Below, piece by piece: positions 27,031 through 34,493 of a DNA stretch of 64,000 nt. Numbering within the stretch: position 1 is the first letter of the stretch; each line of letters starts with the position of its first letter. Source of the stretch: Bhargavaea beijingensis (GTDB lineage Bacteria; Bacillota; Bacilli; Bacillales_A; Planococcaceae); assembly GCF_900101985.1 (NCBI RefSeq), contig NZ_FNAR01000010.1, positions 1 through 64,000 on the forward strand, given 5' to 3'. The notes under the pieces are model-generated. The model saw nothing but the letters and a program-made list of their open reading frames with translations. It ran no database searches and was not told the DNA's origin. The translations under genes were made by a program, and so were the position numbers.

Positions 27031-27948
27031 ATGAAAAAAACGATTTCCGTTCTCGCTATGAGCGCGGCGCTTCTGACGCCGGGCATCGCTGCGCACGCAC
27101 AGCAGGCAACAGAAAACGAACCATCCCAGAAGATCAACGTGGAGGGTGTTTCTCTGCATACATATGTAGCCGGAGAAGTCATCCGTTATAACGGCGAAGA
27201 CTTGTCCAAGCTGGACATCCATAGCCTGATCCAGAAAGTCCTGAAAGAATATGGGTTCAAACTACCTGAACCGGCTGCCGGACAGGAAAAGCCGGAATCT
27301 GTAAAACCGGAGGAACCTGAAGCTCCAGAAACCGGGGACAAGCAGGAACAGCCAAAACCTGAACCAGCACCGGCCCCAGAGCAACCGAAAGAAGAGAAAC
27401 CGGCTCCAGCACCGGAAAAGCCTAAAGAAGAGACCCCTGAACCTGAAAAACCGGAAGAACAGAAGCCCGAAGCTGAAAAGCCTGCGGCTCCAGCTCCTGC
27501 CCCGACTCCTCAGCAACCGTCCAAGCCTTCTGCTGAACCGAACGAACAAGCGCCTCAGCAGACTGCCGGCCTGAGCGCAGTTGAACAGAAAGTCCTCGAT
27601 CTCACCAATGCTGAACGCGCCAAAGCCGGTCTCAAGCCGCTGGCGGCAGATTCGAAACTGATGGAGGCGGCAAGGGCGAAGTCCGCGGATATGCGCAAGA
27701 ATAATTACTTCTCACACAATAGCCCGGTTCTTGGCTCCCCGTTTGACCAGATGAAGGCAGCCGGCATCAGCTACAAGAAAGCTGCCGAAAACATCGCGAT
27801 GGGCCAACGATCGCCTGAAGAAGTCGTGAAAGCTTGGATGGAATCGCCTGGCCACCGCCAGAACATCCTTACACCTGAGTTCACGCACATCGGCATCGGC
27901 TATGATTCGAACGGCCACTACTGGACTCAGCAGTTTATCCAGAAATAA
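27031..27948 (+). CDS. Secreted CAP/SCP-domain protein (YkwD-like)
   Basis: This 305-residue secreted protein has a signal peptide (residues 1 to about 24, AHA cleavage site), a short N-terminal region and a long low-complexity linker of Pro, Glu, Ala and Lys repeats (about 90-180). The C-terminal CAP/SCP domain (about 187-304) shows LDLTNAERAKAGLKPL, FSHNSP, AENIAMGQ, WMESPGHRQNIL and HIGIGY, keeping the His/Glu cavity residues. B. subtilis YkwD has the same C-terminal domain. The function of bacterial SCP proteins is unsettled. GGGAGGAA precedes ATG 27031. The linker is variable by nature and could span the wall. Confidence 0.92.
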   Translation: MKKTISVLAMSAALLTPGIAAHAQQATENEPSQKINVEGVSLHTYVAGEVIRYNGEDLSKLDIHSLIQKVLKEYGFKLPEPAAGQEKPESVKPEEPEAPETGDKQEQPKPEPAPAPEQPKEEKPAPAPEKPKEETPEPEKPEEQKPEAEKPAAPAPAPTPQQPSKPSAEPNEQAPQQTAGLSAVEQKVLDLTNAERAKAGLKPLAADSKLMEAARAKSADMRKNNYFSHNSPVLGSPFDQMKAAGISYKKAAENIAMGQRSPEEVVKAWMESPGHRQNILTPEFTHIGIGYDSNGHYWTQQFIQK

Positions 27949-27964
27949 TCAAGCAGAAAAACGA

Positions 27965-28002
27965 GCCATCACTCAAGATGTTTAATGAGTGATGGCTTTT
28001 TT
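27965..28002 (+). terminator. Terminator of the SCP gene
   Basis: GCCATCACTCA and TGAGTGATGGC form an 11-bp perfect stem followed by six T residues. Confidence 0.92.
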
Positions 28003-28103
28003 CTGTGGTCTTTTTTCAAGTGCGGGTGAGCATCTCGTCCGTCATGCAGAAGAGAGAATAAATCTGATGAAGGAAGCGGATACTTGCGGAAGAGGTGATT
28101 CAT

Positions 28104-29504
28104 TTGAATGCCGAGTATGTGCAATCCATCCATAGCTTTTTCAATAACTCAGTAGACCTTGAAGTGAAGGAATGCGAGGTCGCGGGTGTTTCTGCTTTTC
28201 TCTGTTACTATTCGACACTCATTAATACCGAAATGGCAGACAAGCATCTTGAGTTGCTTGAAAAAAGGGCGGTATCCGGAAGTGACCAATGGGGCAATTC
28301 AGCCACCTCTTCCGCTGAAGCCTTTAACCAGGAAAAGCTGGCCGCCCAGGTGTGTATGGGCAATCTGATCGTCATTTTTCCGGATACCAACATGATGCTT
28401 GCCATTCAGGCCAATAATGCCCCGAAACGATCTCCTGAAGAACCGGAGAACGAATCCGTTGTGAGGGGACCACACGAAGGATTTATTGAAAATATCGCCG
28501 CAAATGTCGGCATGGTCAGAAAACGGCTTCAACGCAAAGATTTGGTGATGGAAAGCTTCCATCAAGAAAAAACCTTTGCCAATATTCATTTGTTGTATCT
28601 GTCGGATGCCATAGATTCGGATGTGCTGACCGAAATCCAAAGACGAATTAGAGAAATTCCGTATACCGAATTCTACAGTGTCGGGCAGATTGAAGATTAT
28701 GTGGAGGACAATGTGTATACGCCTTTTCCGCTTTATATCAATACCGAGCGTCCGGATAGGGTGACCTATAATCTGCTTGAGGGGAAAGTGGCCATTTTTA
28801 TCGAGAGTTCTCCAACGACGCTGATCGGGCCTGCAAACTTTTATGCATTTTATGAATCTCCGGATGACTACAACAGCCGGATCATCGTCGGCTCCTTTTA
28901 TCGGATGGTCCGGGTAGTCGCTTTTTTCACTGCGATTCTGCTTCCGGCCTTTTATATCTCTGTTTTAAGCTTCCATTCGGAAATCCTGCCCCTTGAACTT
29001 GCCAAAACGGTAAAGCTGGCGGTCAACGACATCCCTTATCGGCCATTGTTCGAAGCAATCGTCCTGGAGTTGTTCATCGAACTGATCAGGGAAGCGAGCA
29101 TCCGGTTGCCGCAGCGGATCGGCCAGACCGTCGGCATCGTCGGTGGAATCATTATTGGAGATGCCATCGTCAGTGCCGGCCTCGCATCCAGCCTGATGGT
29201 CATCGTGGTTGCGATGACAGCCATCGCCAGTTACGTGATCCCTTCCGTGGAGATGAATATGGCGGTGAGGCTGATCCGGTTTCCTTTCATGATCCTCGGG
29301 GCACTGCTCGGTTTTCTCGGGATGGTCATCGGGACGCTGTTCCTCTTTATTCACTTGTTGAATCTTACCTCACTTGGCCAGCCTTACCTGTCTCCGATTA
29401 CTCCGTTCGATCCGAGCCGGTTCAAGGATGTCTTTTTCCGGGTGCCTTACTTCCGTCCGGACAAGCAGCAGAAAACCTTCACGAGTGAAGGGAACCGCAA
29501 GTAA
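28104..29504 (+). CDS. Germinant receptor A subunit (GerAA/GerKA family)
   Basis: This 466-residue protein is a GerA-family A subunit. A soluble N-terminal half (about 1-245) contains IVIFPDTN and SDAIDSDVL. It is followed by the family block TERPDRVTYNLLEGKVAIFIESSPTTLIGP and about four or five membrane helices with RLPQRIGQTVGIVGGIIIGDA. In spore formers it forms, with B and C subunits, a nutrient-sensing ion channel in the inner spore membrane. I prefer TTG 28104, six bases after GAGGTG; a GTG nine bases earlier overlaps that site. It opens a three-gene operon with one-base overlaps. Confidence 0.93.
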   Translation: MNAEYVQSIHSFFNNSVDLEVKECEVAGVSAFLCYYSTLINTEMADKHLELLEKRAVSGSDQWGNSATSSAEAFNQEKLAAQVCMGNLIVIFPDTNMMLAIQANNAPKRSPEEPENESVVRGPHEGFIENIAANVGMVRKRLQRKDLVMESFHQEKTFANIHLLYLSDAIDSDVLTEIQRRIREIPYTEFYSVGQIEDYVEDNVYTPFPLYINTERPDRVTYNLLEGKVAIFIESSPTTLIGPANFYAFYESPDDYNSRIIVGSFYRMVRVVAFFTAILLPAFYISVLSFHSEILPLELAKTVKLAVNDIPYRPLFEAIVLELFIELIREASIRLPQRIGQTVGIVGGIIIGDAIVSAGLASSLMVIVVAMTAIASYVIPSVEMNMAVRLIRFPFMILGALLGFLGMVIGTLFLFIHLLNLTSLGQPYLSPITPFDPSRFKDVFFRVPYFRPDKQQKTFTSEGNRK

Positions 29505-30544
29505 TGGGAACAAGAATTACACAACTGCAGATGTTCCTCATGCTGTTTATCGCCCAGACCGGCACCGTCTTCATCTCATTTCAGTCACCGCTGATCCAGA
29601 TAGCCGGCACCGAGTCTTGGTTCGTTTTTTTCTGCCTTGGATTGCTTTTCCTTCCCCATATATGGCTCTTCGAGCGGTTTTTCCAGTATTTTGTATGGTC
29701 AAAACCGATTTGCATCATGTATGCGGGTTATTGGTTTTTCATTTGTGTGAGTTTTACAGGGAAAAATGTCTACACCTTAAATGTCTGGGCTTTTCCGGAG
29801 ACGCCTGTTTTATTGGTTATCGTTCTGATGGGCTCGGTGATGCTTGCGGTTGTGCTCAGCAAACCGTCCACTGCCGTTAACCTTGGCGTCATCCTCATTC
29901 CGCTAATTGTGATTTTCATCTTGTTTGTTTCCATGGCTGTCAATGATCTGATCTGGACTAATCTGTTACCGGTCGGACAGTTGTCTTTGGGAGAATTTCG
30001 AAAAGCGGTCCAGCCAGCCCAGCTTCCGTTTGTCGGGATTGAACTGTACTTGCTTTTTAGGCTGATGCAACCGGAGAAGGTCGGTTTCCGAAGGTTGTTC
30101 CTTTATTTCGCGATATGGTTTGCATTCTTCCTATATATGCTGATTTTTCCGCTCGCCTATTTTTCCCTCAAGGAATTTGAACTGTTCCCTGATCCCATCA
30201 TCTATTTGCTGAGGTCCCAGGAAGTGACCTTCGTAGAGCGGCTTGACTTGTTCTTCATCTATATTTGGCTGGCCTGGTCCATCGTAACCATCTCTCTCTA
30301 TGCTTTTGCTGTGATTCGGCTGCTGGGCCTGATGGGAATCTTGTATTACAAAAAAATTGCTGTATGGATGACAGTCCTATTCATTATCGCCACCTATTTT
30401 GTGGTGAATAAGAATGCCGTTCAGTTCAACGCCAAGGTGATCCCCTATATACACGGTATATTTGGAGTGGCCCTGCCAGCAGCAGTCATTGTTTTCAATA
30501 AGATTAAAGGACGGACAAATGCCGGAAAGGGGATATCTTCATGA
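29504..30544 (+). CDS. Germinant receptor B subunit (GerAB-type permease)
   Basis: This 346-residue membrane protein has about 10 helices and belongs to the spore-germination permease branch of the APC superfamily (GerAB/YndE). The N terminus ITQLQMFLMLFIAQTGT and the short hydrophilic loops are typical, and the length is near the usual 360. It would bind the germinant. Its ATG overlaps the A-subunit stop by one base. Confidence 0.92.
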   Translation: MGTRITQLQMFLMLFIAQTGTVFISFQSPLIQIAGTESWFVFFCLGLLFLPHIWLFERFFQYFVWSKPICIMYAGYWFFICVSFTGKNVYTLNVWAFPETPVLLVIVLMGSVMLAVVLSKPSTAVNLGVILIPLIVIFILFVSMAVNDLIWTNLLPVGQLSLGEFRKAVQPAQLPFVGIELYLLFRLMQPEKVGFRRLFLYFAIWFAFFLYMLIFPLAYFSLKEFELFPDPIIYLLRSQEVTFVERLDLFFIYIWLAWSIVTISLYAFAVIRLLGLMGILYYKKIAVWMTVLFIIATYFVVNKNAVQFNAKVIPYIHGIFGVALPAAVIVFNKIKGRTNAGKGISS

Positions 30545-31629
30545 AGCGCTTGCTTATCATCTTGTTACCGGCAGCCCTGCTTTTGTCCGGTTGCTGGGAT
30601 GAGCTGATCTTCAAAGACACCCAGATGGTGACCATGGTCGGTATTGAAGGAGATTCCGAAGAAGTAACAGTGAATTATGGCTTTCCGGCAGTGACTGACA
30701 GCAGTTTGGAAATTTCCACTATCGAAGCGAAGGGACGCACATACGGGGAAGCCCGGAACGATGCGAACGAACGCTCCAGCGAGGTGCTGGACCTCAGCTT
30801 TATGCAAATCCTTTTCTTGACCGAAGATGCGGCAAGGTACAGAGTCTATGATTTTTTGGACAACTTCTTTCGAATACCCAGGAACCGGGTGATCGCTCAT
30901 GTGATGTTGACCCAGGGGGAGCTTAAGGATTATTTCGCAATCTCAGGGGACTACTCCAAATTCCTTAACAGCTCTGAAAGTTACAGCAAGATGATCAATA
31001 CGTTCCACCAGTATTCATTATCTACCATGTATGATCTTCAGCAAGTCTGCACCATCCTTTTTGACGAGGGGATGGATCTCTCGCTTCCGGTTATCAGGAT
31101 CAACCAAGAATCCGGAAAGCCCGAACTTGCCGGAACCGGATTGTTCAAGGGCATGGAATATACCGGAGAGATGCTGACTGTCGATGAGGGACGACTTCTC
31201 ACCATGCTCAAAGGAGAAGAAGGATCCATTCTCCGAATGAGCTATGAGGTCGATGTGGATGGGGAAAAGGTTCCGATCCTGCTGGAGCTGGTGGACAACA
31301 AGCAGAAAATCAACATAGATGGAGAACAGGCGGGCATCGATCTGCAGATTGTAGTTGAGGCGGAAGAGTTCGCACACGGGCCTGTGTATAAAGGGGAAAA
31401 GCAATTTAATGAGCTGGAGGACCAGCTGGGAAAACTCATCGAAGAAGACATTGACCGGCTGATCGGAAGGCTCCAGGAAGCCGGCAGTGACGCCATCGGC
31501 ATCGGGCGCAGGGTTCGTGCCTTCCATGAGGATATTTGGAAAAAAGGGAATTGGAACGATACGTTTGCCGACATGGAAATCGATGCAAGCGTTAAACTTA
31601 CAATGGAACGTTCCGGTATTCTGGAGTAA
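30541..31629 (+). CDS. Germinant receptor C subunit (Ger(x)C lipoprotein)
   Basis: This 362-residue lipoprotein has a signal peptide and lipobox LLLSGC, followed by the Trp (CWDE) typical of Ger(x)C proteins. Family blocks include FMQILFLTEDAA, NRVIAHVMLTQG and, in the C-terminal domain, LQEAGSDAIGIGRRVRAFHEDIW. It starts ATGA-overlapped with the B subunit and ends in a strong terminator. Together the three genes give a complete GerABC receptor with no frameshift, which argues that the organism, or its recent ancestor, forms spores. Confidence 0.92.
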   Translation: MKRLLIILLPAALLLSGCWDELIFKDTQMVTMVGIEGDSEEVTVNYGFPAVTDSSLEISTIEAKGRTYGEARNDANERSSEVLDLSFMQILFLTEDAARYRVYDFLDNFFRIPRNRVIAHVMLTQGELKDYFAISGDYSKFLNSSESYSKMINTFHQYSLSTMYDLQQVCTILFDEGMDLSLPVIRINQESGKPELAGTGLFKGMEYTGEMLTVDEGRLLTMLKGEEGSILRMSYEVDVDGEKVPILLELVDNKQKINIDGEQAGIDLQIVVEAEEFAHGPVYKGEKQFNELEDQLGKLIEEDIDRLIGRLQEAGSDAIGIGRRVRAFHEDIWKKGNWNDTFADMEIDASVKLTMERSGILE

Positions 31630-31636
31630 CAACAAA

Positions 31637-31679
31637 GACAGCCCCGCGCTTCCATATTAATGGAGGCACGGGGCTGTTT
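31637..31679. terminator. Terminator between ger operon and MATE gene
   Basis: ACAGCCCCG and CGGGGCTGT close a long hairpin that also contains TTCCAT/ATGGA. TTTG follows on the + strand and a T-rich run on the minus strand, so it can serve both convergent units. Confidence 0.82.
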
Positions 31680-31687
31680 GACAGGAA

Positions 31688-33049
31688 CTATAGTTGGAGC
31701 ATGGCAGCTGCTTTTTTCCGCTGGATAAGCAACAGTCTGACCGATAACGTAATCGCTCCTGCGGTCAGTCCGGTGATGAGGCCAATCCAGTAGCCGAATG
31801 GGCCGAAGCCGGTATGGTTGGCGATCAGGTAGCCGACCGGAAGGCCGATCACCCAGTATGAAATGATGGCCATGATGAACGTGACATTCACGTCTTTATA
31901 TCCCCGGAGCGCTCCCTGTACGGGTGCCTGTACGGCGTCCGACAGCTGGAAAAACGCCGCGAAGATAAAGAATTGGACGGAAAGCCGGACGATGGCTCTG
32001 TCCTCTGTGTACAGGGAGGCGATCCCTTCACGGAATGTAACGAGAATAAAGATGGAGACCAGGCTGAACAACATTGCCATTCCGACACCGAGCCAGCTGT
32101 ATTCTTTCGCTTCCTTCCACCTGCCTGCTCCCGCTTCATGGCCGACGAGGATCGTCGCACCCATTGAAAGGCTGAGCGGAATCATGTAAAGGAGTGAGGT
32201 GAAGTTGAGTGCAATCTGGTGGGCGGAAATGGTTTCTGTCGAGTACCCGCTCATAAAGAGGGTGACCACCGCAAAGATGCTTGTTTCCGTGAAGATTGAA
32301 ATGCCGATCGGAACGCCCAGGAACACAATCTCCTTCCATCTCGGAATGGAGATACGCTCCCATTTGCCGTATAGTTGAAACGGCTGGAACGGGCGTTTGG
32401 TGCGGGTGACAAATACCGCTATCGCCAGGATGATCCAATAAGTGATGGCAGACGCGACACCGGCTCCCGCACCGCCCAGTTCCGGGAATCCCGCCTTGCC
32501 GAAGATGAACAGCCAGTTCAGAAGAATGTTTACCGGTGCGGAGAGCAGGGTGATGATCATGGTGACCCGCGTGGCGCCGAGGGCATCGATAAACGAACGG
32601 ATGACCGTATAGGCAAACAGCGGGACCAGCCCGGCACTCATTGCCGTCAGATAGCCGGCGGATACGTGGCGGACTTCTTCTTCGATCGGCATCTGGCCGA
32701 GACCGAAGCGGATGACGGCCTGCAGCAGGATCAGCACTGCCGCGGATAGAGCCAGGCTGATGTACAGCCCCTGCTGTACCGTGGGGCGCGCTTCCTCCTT
32801 GCGGCCCGCCCCGATCGACTGGGCGACGATCGGAGTCACGGACAGGAGGATTCCTGCGAGCCCCGTATAAACGGGATTCCAGAATGAAGAGCCGATCGTC
32901 ACGCCGGCCAAGTGTTCGGAGTCATAGCGGCCGGTCATGAGAATGTCAAAGAAAGCCATCAGGTACATCGCCACCTGGGTGACAAGGATCGGACCGACGA
33001 CTTTCGCCATCGTGCCGGCCTTCAGGCGGAGCGGCCTGCGCGTTTTCAT
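31688..33049 (-). CDS. MATE-family efflux transporter (NorM type)
   Basis: This 453-residue protein has 12 hydrophobic segments with the internal duplication of MATE exporters, which expel cationic drugs in exchange for Na+ or H+. GPILVTQVAMYLMAFFD in helix 1 and GAGAGVASAITYW in the middle are NorM-like. The ATG at 33049 sits nine bases after GGAGG; the frame is open further upstream but there it overlaps the murG promoter. It diverges from murG. Confidence 0.92.
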   Translation of the reverse strand: MKTRRPLRLKAGTMAKVVGPILVTQVAMYLMAFFDILMTGRYDSEHLAGVTIGSSFWNPVYTGLAGILLSVTPIVAQSIGAGRKEEARPTVQQGLYISLALSAAVLILLQAVIRFGLGQMPIEEEVRHVSAGYLTAMSAGLVPLFAYTVIRSFIDALGATRVTMIITLLSAPVNILLNWLFIFGKAGFPELGGAGAGVASAITYWIILAIAVFVTRTKRPFQPFQLYGKWERISIPRWKEIVFLGVPIGISIFTETSIFAVVTLFMSGYSTETISAHQIALNFTSLLYMIPLSLSMGATILVGHEAGAGRWKEAKEYSWLGVGMAMLFSLVSIFILVTFREGIASLYTEDRAIVRLSVQFFIFAAFFQLSDAVQAPVQGALRGYKDVNVTFIMAIISYWVIGLPVGYLIANHTGFGPFGYWIGLITGLTAGAITLSVRLLLIQRKKAAAMLQL

Positions 33050-33077
33050 TCTGTCTTGCCTCCATTCCGTAGGATAC

Positions 33078-33106
33078 TTGCATTCAGCTGTGGTACGATG
33101 GATAAT
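33078..33106 (+). promoter_or_regulatory. Candidate promoter of murG
   Basis: TTGCAT (33078-33083) and GATAAT (33101-33106) are separated by 17 bases and lie 46 bases before the murG start. Confidence 0.6.
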
Positions 33107-33151
33107 GCGTTCATATGTTTGAAACACTGTAAATGAATTGAGGGAAAAGCA

Positions 33152-34228
33152 ATGACACGACCGAACATCATCCTCACCGGCGGCGGTACGGCCGGACACG
33201 TTTCACTGAACCAGGCGATTATCCCGTCGCTGATTGAGCAGGGCTACGACGTCCATTATATCGGGTCCCGCGAAGGAATAGAAAAAAATCTGATCACGGA
33301 ATCCCATCCGTCCGTACCCTATTATGAAATTTCGAGCGGGAAGCTCCGCCGCTATTTCTCGATGAAAAACTTCAGTGACCCGTTCAAGGTGGGAGCGGGC
33401 GTGCTCCAGGCATATCGGATCATCCGCAAACTGAAGCCATCACTGATTTTCTCCAAAGGAGGATTTGTCTCCGTACCGGTGATTCTCGCCGGCCGGATGG
33501 CGGGGATCCCTGTGGTCATCCATGAGTCCGATGTCACGCCCGGCCTTGCAAACAAGCTGGCAATGCCGTTTGCGGATCATGTGTTCACGGTGTTCCCAGA
33601 AACGGTTCCGCACGTCCGGAAAGCCGAAGCGACCTGTACGGGCCCGGTCATCCGCCAGGAGCTGTTCGAGGGATCAAAGGATAAAGGACTCCGGATCTCC
33701 GGTTTCTCCGGCAGGAAGCCGGTCCTTCTCGTCATGGGCGGCAGCCAGGGATCCGCGGTATTGAATGAGGCGGTCCGCTCCAATTTGCCGGAACTTCTGA
33801 AAACGACCGATATCATCCACTTGTGCGGCAGGGGTCATCTGGACACGGCTTTGGATCAGATGGAAGGTTATTCGCAATTTGAGTATGTCACAGATGAGCT
33901 GAGCCATATGCTGAAAGCGGCCGATCTGGTCGTATCCCGTGCGGGTTCGAACTCCATCTTTGAGTTTCTGGCGCTCAGGCTTCCGATGCTCCTTATTCCT
34001 CTGTCGGCAGAAAAGAGCAGAGGGGACCAGATCCTGAATGCCGGGCTGTTCGAGAAAGCCGGTTTCGCCGTTGTGCTGCAGGAAGAGGAAGTCGGGCGCC
34101 AAGCGTTTCTTGACGCCATCCGATCGCTGCAGGACCGCGCGCAGAATATCATCCTGAAAATGGAGCAGGCAGAACCGCCGAAAACCCCCGGAGAAATGGC
34201 TTCTCTGATTCTTTCACACTCCAGATAA
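33152..34228 (+). CDS. murG: UDP-GlcNAc:lipid I N-acetylglucosaminyltransferase MurG
   Basis: MurG (358 residues) is the peripheral membrane GT-B glycosyltransferase that turns lipid I into lipid II. The N-terminal LTGGGTAGHVSLNQAII (usually ...HVTPN...) and the GGSQGSAVLNEAVR, HESDVTPGLAN and SRAGSNSIFE motifs are clear. It lies outside the division/cell-wall cluster, between a MATE gene and odhA. Some Bacillales carry a second MurG-like gene, and I cannot tell whether this is the only copy. Confidence 0.94.
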   Translation: MTRPNIILTGGGTAGHVSLNQAIIPSLIEQGYDVHYIGSREGIEKNLITESHPSVPYYEISSGKLRRYFSMKNFSDPFKVGAGVLQAYRIIRKLKPSLIFSKGGFVSVPVILAGRMAGIPVVIHESDVTPGLANKLAMPFADHVFTVFPETVPHVRKAEATCTGPVIRQELFEGSKDKGLRISGFSGRKPVLLVMGGSQGSAVLNEAVRSNLPELLKTTDIIHLCGRGHLDTALDQMEGYSQFEYVTDELSHMLKAADLVVSRAGSNSIFEFLALRLPMLLIPLSAEKSRGDQILNAGLFEKAGFAVVLQEEEVGRQAFLDAIRSLQDRAQNIILKMEQAEPPKTPGEMASLILSHSR

Positions 34229-34281
34229 ATTGGATGTTTCCGGTTGAAAATGTTTAATATTACACGTCCATCAGTAATCTA

Positions 34282-34321
34282 GAGGCATGTATCCGCTTAC
34301 AACGGATATGCCTTGTTTTTT
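34282..34321 (+). terminator. Terminator of murG
   Basis: AGGCATGTATCCG and CGGATATGCCT form a strong stem, with one unpaired base, followed by TGTTTTTT. Confidence 0.85.
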
Positions 34322-34493
34322 AGTAAAAAAAGATTGTATTTTGTCGGTACAGTAGTAAGATTGAGTTGGACAAAAACGCAGGCGTCTCTTTGGATGCCGT
34401 TTGCTTTCAGTGTCAGAGACGGCATGCTAAAATTGATGCGGACCTTTAATATAGAGGTAGACGATGCCAGCGTAAAAAGTGGAGGGTATCTAC

